Below are positions 35,100-44,837 of a stretch of DNA of 64,000 nt, piece after piece; positions within the stretch are counted from its first letter, which is position 1; every line of letters starts with the position of its first letter. The position numbers and the translations under genes are program-made. The notes beneath the pieces were generated by a model. That model was given only the letters and a program-made list of their open reading frames with translations, had not been told where the DNA came from and searched no databases. The DNA comes from Drechmeria coniospora (lineage: Eukaryota; Ascomycota; Sordariomycetes; Hypocreales; Ophiocordycipitaceae). The stretch is taken from assembly GCF_001625195.1 (NCBI RefSeq), contig NC_054389.1:2232001-2296000 (forward strand), read 5' to 3'.

Positions 35100-35943
35100 A
35101 TGACGGGAGTCGGCCTCCGTCTCACGCTGCTGGCACTTCTGGCCTTGTGCGACTCGGCTCGTGCGAACAAGAGGGACTCGACGCCCACGTCGACCCTTTC
35201 GACGGTGCCGATATTCATCCCCGGCTACGGTCATGACCAGTGGTCCCTGCTTCGCGGTAGCATCATCTCCAGTGTGCGTTCTCATTTCCCGCCAATCTGG
35301 GGGCAAGGGCCGAGGGTCAAGGGCCGGGGCTGACCGAGGACCATCGTCAGACACCGACGGCTACCGAAACGACGTACACAATCTTCTGCCCTGTCCAGAC
35401 GCCGCCCGCCTGCGAGCTCTCGCTCGAGTTTCCCTTTATCATCGCCGAGGGGCCGGGTACGCTCCAGTTTCACGGGACGTTGACGTCAACCTAGTACGAC
35501 GGACCCCCCCCCCCCGGACGTGCTTCCCACGACCACGTACATCCGAGTGCAGCATCTACGGCGGGCCGCTAACGAGGCTGTTGGGCAGCATCGCCAACCT
35601 CGAATGCAAACTAGACGGAACGACGGCCGCCACCTGCTCGGGCTACTCGAGCTTCGCACCCGGTTACACGAGCGGACAGTACAGCGGGCCGACCGAGGTG
35701 TCCTGGACCTCGACCCTGTCGGGCACCGCCGTGGAATGGGGCACCCTCACGTTGACGGACATGCCGACGGAGACGGGCGATCGACACGACATGATTGCCA
35801 CCCTCACGCTGCCGACCGTTGCCTCGTCCGTCCTGCCCCAGTCGACAGGGACGACGTCGGCCGGCGCCGGCACCAGGCCTGCCGCGTCGTTGGCTCTCGC
35901 GGTAGCTGCCGCCGGTCTCCTCGCCTCTCAGCTGGTATTCTGA
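35100..35943 (+). CDS. Predicted GPI-anchored cell-wall protein (copy B)
   Basis: Exons 35100-35273, 35351-35493 and 35589-35943 encode 223 residues, nearly the length of copy A. Signal peptide MTGVGLRLTLLALLALCDSA, then LSTVPIFIPGYGHDQWSLL, TPTATETTYTIFCPV, IIAEGPGTLQFHGTL, LECKLDGTTAATCSGY, VEWGTLTLTDMP, and a hydrophobic GPI-type end (ASLALAVAAAGLLASQLVF). The apparent in-frame TAG at 35492 is removed by the second intron: its donor (GTACGA) begins at 35494 and its acceptor follows a GCTAAC branch site and TTGGGCAG. That intron contains a C12 run. An earlier start at 35067 is possible but would bury the signal peptide. Same motif order as copy A, so they are probably old paralogues. Confidence 0.82.
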
Positions 35944-38900
35944 TGTCGAGGGGAGGAGAGACGAAGGAAGATGCGTGCGTGATACCCCTTGTCGGTGGAT
36001 GGATGACGGTGGACGTCAAAATGGGCGAGCCCGACGAAGAATCCGTTCGGGAGACACTTCTTGGCGTGCGATGGATTGCATGGGTTGGGCGCGGTTGGGC
36101 GAGTGCCATGGTGCCGTCGTGGGGCAAGTCATGATTACGTGGCATGGAACCTGCCATTGGGTTACCGAGCGTTGCATTTGGCGTTACACGGGAAGGATTG
36201 ATCGGCTTTGGCGAAACGCCCGTCCGTGTTTGCACCCTGGCCACTCTTTTGTCATGCCAGCCGATGAGTGATGTGGTGGCCAGGACGCAGCAGATGGGGG
36301 AAACGAAGGAAAATGGTTACGCGGCGTCGCACATGGAGGGGCAATGTGATGTTGATGCTCGCGATCCAACAGGTCCGTCGATGGTACGGTTGGCAGCGGA
36401 TACTTGTAGGTACACGGAGTACCCCGAGGTCTTGATGCCCAAATGACAGTCGACGATGCCGTCATTACGGCCAAACCTCGACGTCGAGAGAGAAAAAGAA
36501 AAGAAAGAAAAAAAAAGGGCATGCGTGACGTAGGCAGGCAACGAAACAGCCACCTCGCAAAGGCGGCGAACAGGCGGACTCGCAGCAGCAATGTTTGACG
36601 CGCGCACTGACGCGGTTCTCGGTTCCGTATCAAGGGAGGGGTGGGAACGAACTCCTACGACGCACGCCATGGACGCCAACCACAACCTCCACGGCCTGCC
36701 AGTTGGATGACGGGTGGGTGCTTGGAGGCTCGGCAGATGAGGCCGATGATGAATACCTAGCGGGCCCATGACGCCAACGTCCTCACCACGTGGCTGGCGA
36801 AGTGGGAGGAATGAGAGTCCACGCGTGCCATTGGACCTACGTGGGATTGCCCATTGCCGATTGCCGGACGTCTGCTGGCAAATGGCTGTCGCTGCGGCCG
36901 CAGGAGGGAGGATCGCGATGCGACTACGGGTGTGCGCGTCGCCGAGGGGTCGCCATCACACCCAAACCACCCAACTAACCGACCGGCCTGCGCCCTGTGG
37001 TCGAGACGGACGAGGGAACAGAGGGGACGGCAGAGGGGAAGGGACCAACACGTCTAGTTGAGTTGATGTTGGAGGCGACGGGCTGTCAAGTAAGGTAACC
37101 GTGGCCTCACTCGCTAGCGTTCTACAGGCCCAGAGGTGTGAGTGGCCCGCCGGCGTCCGCCTTTGCTGGTGCTCTCGCTTCAGGCAGAGGCCGAAAGGGA
37201 TTGGCTCCCCGTCCGGTCGGCGGCAGTTGACATTGCCGGCGTGGTTGGCACGAGAAACCATCGACTGGCGGTGGAGGCCCTTGGAGTCACCGGGAAGGGG
37301 TTCGCCGGGAAGGGGTTCAACGGCAAGGGGAAAGGGGAAGCGATGGATGAGGGAAGGGGGGTGGTGGGAATGTTGGCTTCTGAATCGGCCTGCAGCGAGG
37401 GGTCCGTACTGCACTCCATACTACTAGGTACCTACCTAGTATCTAGGCACCTACTTAGGTAGCCGTACTTGGTAAAGGTACTTGTAAGTGAGTATTACTT
37501 GAGTACTGTACTTGGTAATTGTACGGAGTACTCCGTACTAACACTGGAATTATTGAGTTCAGGGCAATCGCATGTACAGAGAGCAGATGTACTGTAATAC
37601 TCCTCAGAGTACATGTACTTGCCGGACGGAGTAGTTGGCTATATTTCACCAATAGACGACAACTGCAAACGGTGGACGGTACTGTATTGGTACATAGACG
37701 CCCAAGGACGGGAATAGGATGTGTTGATGGCTTGAAACTTCCCACGGCTCGGCATGGAGCCCTTTCCTGTTGGCGTGGGAATGTCCGCAATATTGGCCAT
37801 CTCGAGCACAAGGCTGGGCAGTCTAGGCTGTCTGGGCGCAAACCAACGATGGCGGAGCAGGTACAGAGTGCATCTAGCCGGTACGTCTTCTCTCCGTGCG
37901 AGCGTGCGAATCGAGGCTCCGTCGCCGCCGCCGCCACGGCGACAGCGGTTGCGTGATGGACTGTCGAGGGTTTGCGGACCGCCCAGAGCTCCGCCTGAAC
38001 TGGCCGAGTTTGGGCCTGCTGGGGGGCTGGCCTGGGCGCCGCGACCTAAGCTGGTGCGAAGTCGGCGGCGGACGCACTGTCTCCTTTGTACCTGCGCCAC
38101 GCCCATCGCCCCAACACCCGTTGCGGCGGCCCATCACCTGGTGAAGCAAACCATGGGCCTCGGACGGAAGTGACAGGTCCCGCGTGGCCTGATCAAGCTC
38201 GTATCGTCTGCGATCCAACAATGCCGAGCCTTTATCTATTCTTTCCTTTGTTGTCGAACGAACGGATGTTTGAACCGATTTCGCTCATCGCGGGATCGGC
38301 GTTTGACAGCCAGCGACCGTTGTCGCATCTGCCAAACTCGCCACTGGCAGCCGATGCAAGCACATGTCAGTCCATCGTACGTCTTTCTATTCACGGCGGA
38401 GGGTCCATGTAGAACGACTCGGTATACCCAGCAGGTGTTCTTGTAGACCTCGCGCATGTGCTCACGTCTGTATAGTACGAGTGCTCCTTGTGTGGTGAAG
38501 AGCCAAGATTGTCAGGCTAGTTGCATCTCAAGTTGTAATTACAGCCAAACAAACCCCTGCTGAAGGGAGAGGCATAAGTACCAGCCCGGTACCCCGTACA
38601 TGTACTCCGCTGAGGTAGGCGGGCGCCTAGGAGGTACGTGCTAAGTGCTAAAGGTCGCGTTTCAGGCTTGCCGTTGCAGGGGGGTCCAGTCCGTCCAGTA
38701 GCCGCCCTCGACCAAAATGCCTCAGAGTTGGTTCTCGAAATATGCATGTACGCTTCCATGTACATTTCCATGTACAACTACCCCGTGCATGCATACAGCT
38801 TGCACCTGGAACCAAGTAGTGGTGACCGATCGTTGTCGTACTGCGTATTCTGCTCCGTACCACTCCGTACTGTACGGAGTACACCTACAGCAGATACAGT

Positions 38901-41235
38901 GGGGTGGCAAAAATGTCCATTCGATTTGTAGGAGTAGCGCTACCAAACCTGAATCGTCACTTTTGTCAAGTGACTGTAGGTACTAGGTACAGTAGGTACC
39001 CAGCACAAGGGCACCCGGCACCAGCACCATTACCATGGTCAACACCTAGAAACGGGGGCCAGATGGCAAAGCCAAGACGCAGAAGAAGCTGGCGATGCCC
39101 TAGCCAGGCGTACTGTATGCGCATCGTACTGTATGCGCATCGTACGTATGCGCATCGTACGTACTCCAGACTTTGTGGCCGCGAAAACGCTCTGGTCGTG
39201 GTGCGTTATTGCGTGCGCACTCTTGGCAGGGAGCGAATCGAGAAATGGGTACCGATCCCAACGGAACAAACGAGCTTCGCCATTCACCAGCTAGCCCAAT
39301 GTACAAGTACCAAACTAGTCCGCACGTGCTGAGTAGTACTGTACAGGTATGGAGTCCCAGTGCTAATTATAAGTTGTACCATGGCAGTGCACTCGTGTTG
39401 AAGGATTCGAGTCGGTCGGGACGATGTACTCGCGATTGCTGCAAGGACTGGACAACTAAGATACCCCCTAGTACGGAGTGTTCCGTACTGTACCTTACTG
39501 TACCTAGTAGTTAATACTGCACAACGACGAATGTACAACTACAAAGAGTACGTCATGCAATGTACCTCCGTATTCGTCCTCACCATTGGCCAGCTGGGCA
39601 TCGGATACCATGTGGGACGGACGACTCGGCAAGATTTGGTGGAGGGTTGAGACCCCACCGGATGCCCCACAGAACACCCCCAGCGACGGTCCACAGGGTA
39701 CGAGCAGAGTGCAAAAAAAGAGTACGACTGGTACGGAGTGCTTGTACTTACCTGACGACTGGTGCTTGTACTCCGTACTTGTGCAACTATTAAGTACCTA
39801 GAGACTAGTACTTACTTACTACAAGTACTTACGAGTGCTTGTGTACATGCCAACATGTACTTTTGCGTCCTCGGGTCCGAGGTACAGGTACTGGTGAGGC
39901 GGTGCGCGCGTGAGGGCACGTACGTGTACCTCTACTTGCATCTGCCGAGTAATACTGTACACCCAAGTACACGTAAACGCTGGCTGCCATGGCTTCCCTG
40001 CATCTGGCACCACCGCCACCATCGGGCACTCGTCGACAGGACGAGGCCACGAGTCGCCGGCCCATTCTTGGTATGCCTTCGGCTCCAGAATCGGTCCCAT
40101 CGACCACCTGCTACGACACTCCGCCCTCGAAAGGGGTGGACACGACCCAGTCCCGCTCTCCGGCGGAGGTACGAGTCTTTCCTCGACGCTCGCGCTGGCA
40201 CGCGGCCACGCGGAGCCGCGAGTCGGTCATGACGAGCACGCGGCAGATCGGCTCGCGGATGGGAAGCCCCGGCCAAGGTCGTGGGTATTCCTGAGACGGA
40301 GCTTGCGCCTTTGTTCATGCGTACTCCCGCAATCCTGATAGGCCTGCCTCCCTAGCTCGGCTCGATTGGCTCTGCTGATCCAGATCCAGGGGGTGCCTTG
40401 AGTGCTCGGTAGCCTCAACGGGCATGGACGAGGCGTCTGGGTTGCTTGGACCCGACAGGCGGAACGTGTCATCGATGGGCCACGGCCGGCGGCAACAATG
40501 AGCCTCTTCGAGACCCTCGCCGGCACCAACGAGAGGCCGTGCTGGCTTTCCGCCGCGACTACACGTGTACACGTACGAGTACGTGAGCTTCGTCAGGCCG
40601 AGCAGCCGACCTCCCCGCCCAAGCTGCGGATCTCGTACTCGTCCTGCCTGCTCTGGCGGGCAGGGTGGGCAGGGGCCCGCTCGTCGAACCCAGCCCAAGA
40701 TGCGTGCTGAGATATATGTATAAGCCATATCGAGAGCAGGCTCCTATCCCGTCCTCCCGTCCACGCTCCTCCCTCTCCCTCCGTCAGGTCCAACTGCGTC
40801 GCACCCCCTTGATGAACATCATCATTCGATGAGTGCTCGCAGTTCACCCCATCTTGCTTCCAGCAACTGTGATTCGAGCATCTACCCTCCGAATCTGTTC
40901 GCCTCCTCCTCCCTTCTCCGTCTCCCGCACCCTTCTCCTTCTCGTCAACGGCGTCGAGTGCACGTATAGCACAACAGACCCCCCTCCCACCTCCTTTCGG
41001 CCTGTTCCCTCGTTGCCTCGGCCTCGCCGCTGCTTCTTCCCACCATTCACCCGATTGTACCTACACATACATCGGGCGCCGCTTTTGGATGTTCACCCGC
41101 GTCGTCATCTTGGACGAAGCCATCTATCCGTCTCCCATCTTGGTCGGATAGCTAATTACCTCCCGCACCTGCATCGTTGCTGGCTGCCGAAAGCGACGGC
41201 CATCGACGTGCGAGCCAGCAATCCCCGTCAACAGC
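35944..41235. repeat. 5.3-kb gene-free region with GTAC islands
   Basis: 35944-37390: ordinary spacer, including an A/G-rich run at 36490-36518 and a GGGAAGGGGTTC duplication near 37300. 37400-37690: GTAC island with the 18-bp palindrome at 37521. 37700-38230: GC-rich frames on both strands, none recognisable. 38590-39990: GTAC islands, with a triplicated TATGCGCATCGTAC unit at about 39115-39160. 40000-41235: GC-rich, with the GH76 promoter and a CT-rich leader at its end. Confidence 0.5.
37521..37538. repeat. Second copy of the 18-bp palindrome
   Basis: Identical to 598-615 (GTACGGAGTACTCCGTAC), 37 kb away, and again inside a GTAC island. Confidence 0.9.
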
Positions 41236-42764
41236 ATGCATTTCCCCAGGAGCGCCGTCCCGGCCGCGGCGGTACTGAGCGGCATCATCGCCCCCAAGGA
41301 TCTGAACGTGAACAGCACCGGTACGGTCTCGCCCCGCGCCCCTCGTTCCCCCTGCTCCTCGCTCTCGCTGACGGCATCGTAGCCTCGGTCCGCAACGTCG
41401 CCGCCACCATCGCGCACGATGCCATGTTCTACTACAAGGGCAACCTGTCCGCCCCCGGCTCCGTCGTGCGTGGCCTCCCCCGTCGCCGAGCCGAGAGGCT
41501 CACCGCTGACCTTTGCTCGCAGCAAGTCGGAGATTTGCCCGACCCCTACTACTGGTGGGTCGCCGGCGCCCTCTGGGGTGCCATGCTGGACTATTACCAC
41601 TACACCAGGGACCCGACCTACAACGACGTCGTCATCCAGGCCCTGCTGAACCCGCCCAACATCTCGCCCAAGTTTGACTACATGCCGGCCGAGCACGCCG
41701 GCGAGGAGGGCAACGACGACCTCTTCTTCTGGGGTTCCGCCGCCATGTCGGCGGCCGAGCGAAACTTTCCCCAGCCGGTCGCGTCGGCGCCCCCCTGGCT
41801 CGACATTGCCGTCAACGTCTTCAACTCGCTCGTCAGCCGGTGGGACTACGGCAACTGCGGCGGCGGCCTGCGCTGGCAGATCTACCCCACCAACCCCAAC
41901 GGCATGAACTACAAAAACTCCATCAGCAACGGCGGCCTCTTCCAGCTCGCCGCCCGTCTCGCCCGCGCCACCGGCAACGAGACGTACACCGAGTGGGCCC
42001 GGAAGACCTGGGACTGGACCGCCTCGGTCGGTCTCATCGACCCCCAGACGTCGCAGATCTACGACGGCGTCGACATCAAGGACGCCTGCAAAAAGGTCAA
42101 CAAGCTGTCCTTTTCCTACACCACCGGCGTCTACCTCTACGGCGCCGCCGTCATGGCCAACCACACGGGCGAGGACCTGTGGGTCAACCGAACGAGCCGC
42201 CTGCTCGACGGCGCCGCCTTCTTCTTCTCCAAGCAGGGCACCATCCGGGACGTCATGTTCGAGCCCTCGTGCGAGCCCTACGACCGGTGCAACTTTGACA
42301 TGGTCACCTTCAAGGGCTACCTGTCGCGCTTCATGTGGCAGACGTCGGTCATGCTGCCGGCCCTGCGCGAGCGCCTCGAGGGGTACCTCGTGCCGTCGGC
42401 CAAGGCGGCCGTCAACGTCTGCATCGGCGGCACCGACGGCCACCAGTGCGGCATGAAGTGGTACACGGGCGCCTTTGACGGCAAGATCGGCCTCGGCCCG
42501 CAGATGTGCGCCCTCGAGGCCGTGCAGGGGCTGCTCGCCCAATACGCGGATGCGCCCCTGAAGGGCGACGACCTCCAGCACGTCACCGACGCCAACTGGA
42601 CGGCCATCAACACCTACAGCGACATGGTCATAACACCGCAGTCGAATTCATCCGCGCTGTGGAAGAACGGGACCAGACTGCTGTCGAATTCGACGCGGCT
42701 GCGTCCGGCGTCGACCCTGCCGCCGGCACAGGCATGGACGCCGCCGGCCGCCGCCGCCTCGTGA
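41236..42764 (+). CDS. GH76 family protein, DFG5/DCW1-like mannan endo-1,6-alpha-mannosidase
   Basis: Wall enzyme thought to act on GPI mannan and cross-link proteins to glucan. Exons 41236-41320, 41383-41465 and 41523-42764 encode 469 residues. It starts MHFPRSAVPAAAVLSGIIAP, a short signal peptide, then LNVNSTASVRNVAATIAHDA. Family blocks: PYYWWVAGALWGAMLDYYHY, EGNDDLFFWGSAAMSAAE with the paired aspartates expected at the active site, CGGGLRWQI, YKNSISNGGLFQLAARLAR, TYTEWARKTWDW, KGYLSRFMWQT and HQCGMKWYTGAFDG. Several NxS/T sequons fit secretion. The second intron (41466-41522) is 57 bases and stop-free, so a naive reading keeps it. The C-terminus (AQAWTPPAAAAS) lacks a hydrophobic GPI tail; the stop sits on a GTGAGC donor-like site, so a further exon is possible. 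Confidence 0.9.
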
Positions 42765-43271
42765 GCTGTCGCCGCCGCCCGGGTTGCCCTTTCTTCATCC
42801 TCTTTTTTTTTATCTTTCGCCGGCGTTGTACATGTCTGAACTAGGGGGCGGATGCATATTTATACTACACGGCCGTGCTAGGCGAATTCCCGCAGCACGG
42901 CGCCAGACATTGGGCGGCGACGCCATACGCCGCGAAGGGGGCCTTTGCTGGATAGACTCTTTCATCTCGAACCCCGACCAAGGGGCCACGCCACACGTAT
43001 TGGGTGGATATTGTCGCGTGCTTATAGGGCCATCGCGCAGAAGACAAATCACTCACGATGCCGAATATAGATCGCGTGGAGAGAAAAGACGACGTGTGCG
43101 TAGATATATAGTCTCGCAGTCACTAGACACCGTCACTTGAATATATAGTCGCTTCGATAACAATGGGGAGTTGTGGACATGTATGGCTTGCATCGTACAT
43201 GCACGAATTCCTCGTGCATGCTTTTTTTCGTCTCGTCTCGTCATCCGCCTCGTTGTGGGGGCGTATTTATT
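42765..43271. other. Convergent spacer between GH76 and HIS5
   Basis: 3' regions of both genes. A T-run lies at about 42801-42809. No gene or island is seen. Confidence 0.4.
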
Positions 43272-44837
43272 TCATGCGACGCCGCCGTTGGTGCCGTTGG
43301 AACCGTCAGAGCCGTTGGTGCCATTCGTGCCATTCGTGTCATTCGTGCCATTCGTGCCATTTGTGCCCTTCGTGCCATTCGTGCCATTTGTGCCCTTCGT
43401 GCCCTTCGTGCCATTCGTGCCATTCGTGCCATTCGTGCCATTCGTGCCATTCGTGCCATTCGTGCCGTTGGTGCCGTTGGTGCCGTTGGCGCCGTTGGTG
43501 TCGTGAGCCAACGCTTGCCTCACGTCGGCGAGCTGTTGGCGCAAAGACGCCAGCAGGCGCGTGACCTCTTCCTCGGTGCCGACGGTGATGCGAAGGCAGC
43601 CGTGGCAACCGTGCTCGCGGCCGCGGAAACGGACGACGACGCCCTCGATCTCGGCGAGGCCCTCGTAGACGGCCAGCGCGATGGCGTTGTCGGGTGCGCC
43701 CTGGGCGTTGAGAATTTCAAAGAGCAGAAAGTTGGCGTCGGTGCCACCGCGCAGGCGGCCGACGCCCGGCACGTTGGGCAGCTCGCGCAGCATGCGGTCC
43801 CTCTGGGCCGCGAGGTGCGAACGGTTCTGGCGCATGACGGCGAGGCCCTTGCCCGCGAGGGCGCAGGAAGCCAGCGCGCTCGTCGGGCTCGAGATGTTGT
43901 AGGGCGCCTTGAGCGAGTTGAGCAGGCGGGCGACGGGCGCCGAGGCAAAGGCGGCGCCGAGGCGGATGCCGGCCATGCCAAAGGCCTTGGACAGCGTCTG
44001 CATGACGACGAGGTTGGGGTGGTCGGCGACGAGCTCGGCGAGGGAGGCCGTCTCGGGCGCAAAGTCAATGTAGGCTTCGTCGAGGACGACGATGCCGTTC
44101 CAGGTCGGGTGAGCGAGAATCTGCTCGACGTCGGCCTTGGCGAGCAGCGAGCCGGTCGGGTTGCCCGGGGAGCACAGATAGACGATCTTGACGTCGGGGG
44201 TGCGCGTGAGCTCGGCGGTGATGGCAGGCACGTCGAGGGCGAAGTCGGGGGCCGGCCGCAGCGGCACCTTGACGGTGGCCACGTCGTTGACCTGGGCCGA
44301 GACGGCGTACATGCCGTAGGTGGGCGGGCAGGTGAGGATGCGGTCCCTACCGGGGACGCAGAAGCAGCGCAGCAGGGCGTCGATGGCCTCGTCGCTGCCG
44401 ACGCCGACGAAGAGGTTGTCGGGGGTGATGGTGCGCTCCGTGTGGTGGTGGGTGTTGCGCAGCGTGCAGAGCTGCTGCTTGAGGTCGTGCTGGTGAGGGT
44501 CGGGGTAGCGGTGCAGGCCGAGAGGGTCGAAGCCGGCTAGGGAGGAGGCGGCGGCGGCGGCATCGGCCGGGGCGAGGGAAGGCCCGTAGGCGTTTTCGTT
44601 GGCGTCGAGGAGGACATTTGAGCCGTCGTCTTTGTAGTCGCTGGGATGGCGGTCAGCCGGTTGAGCGGGCACCCAGAGGGCGGATAGATAGGGGACGGTG
44701 AGGGTGCCACGGCGAGTCGGCACAACGTCTGGGTCGGAGGGTCGGGAGGGCGCCGTCACTCACTCTCTCGCACAGCGGTAGGGCTGCAGGGCGATAATGT
44801 TGGGCCGCGCGCAGGTTTCGAGTTTGAAAGCAGGCAT
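43272..44837 (-). CDS. HIS5: Histidinol-phosphate aminotransferase with a long Asn-Gly-Thr repeat tail
   Basis: PLP enzyme converting imidazole-acetol phosphate and glutamate to histidinol phosphate in histidine synthesis, cytosolic. Exons 44837-44764 and 44640-43272 give 480 residues. The N-terminal exon (MPAFKLETCARPNIIALQPY) joins to CARDDYKDDGSNVLLDANEN, the family signature. Core motifs follow: FVGVGSDEAIDALLRCF, PPTYGMYAV, YLCSPGNPTGSL, VLDEAYIDF, and TLSKAFGMAGIRLG with the PLP lysine at about residue 243, then the arginine of CLRITVGT. The enzyme should end near LRQQLADVRQALAHD. Here about 75 more residues follow, almost entirely TNG triplets with a few TKG, TND, SDG and SNG, to the stop. 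The enzyme core is intact. Confidence 0.95.
43281..43503 (-). repeat. 9-bp in-frame minisatellite in the HIS5 tail
   Basis: About 25 tandem units of TTCGTGCCA, TTGGTGCCG and variants on the plus strand. The coding strand reads AAT-GGC-ACG and similar, encoding Asn-Gly-Thr. Variant units (CTT for the Asn codon gives Lys) are interspersed, which implies unit-wise duplication rather than slippage of a pure tract. Every full unit forms an N-x-T sequon on paper. Confidence 0.92.

Noticed and set aside
40833..41235. In-frame 5' extension of the GH76 ORF
   Set aside because: It runs through the first intron in the wrong frame for exon 1; the MHFPRS start plus intron restores the LNVNSTASVRNV block.
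41124..42581. 485-residue minus-strand frame over GH76
   Set aside because: Antisense to conserved GH76 blocks; no family resemblance.
43281..43503. CRISPR-like regular repeat spacing
   Set aside because: Contiguous 9-bp units without spacers, in a fungal coding exon.
43173..44540. 455-residue plus-strand frame with an Arg-Ala-Ile repeat
   Set aside because: Antisense of HIS5; the repeat is the reverse reading of the NGT minisatellite.
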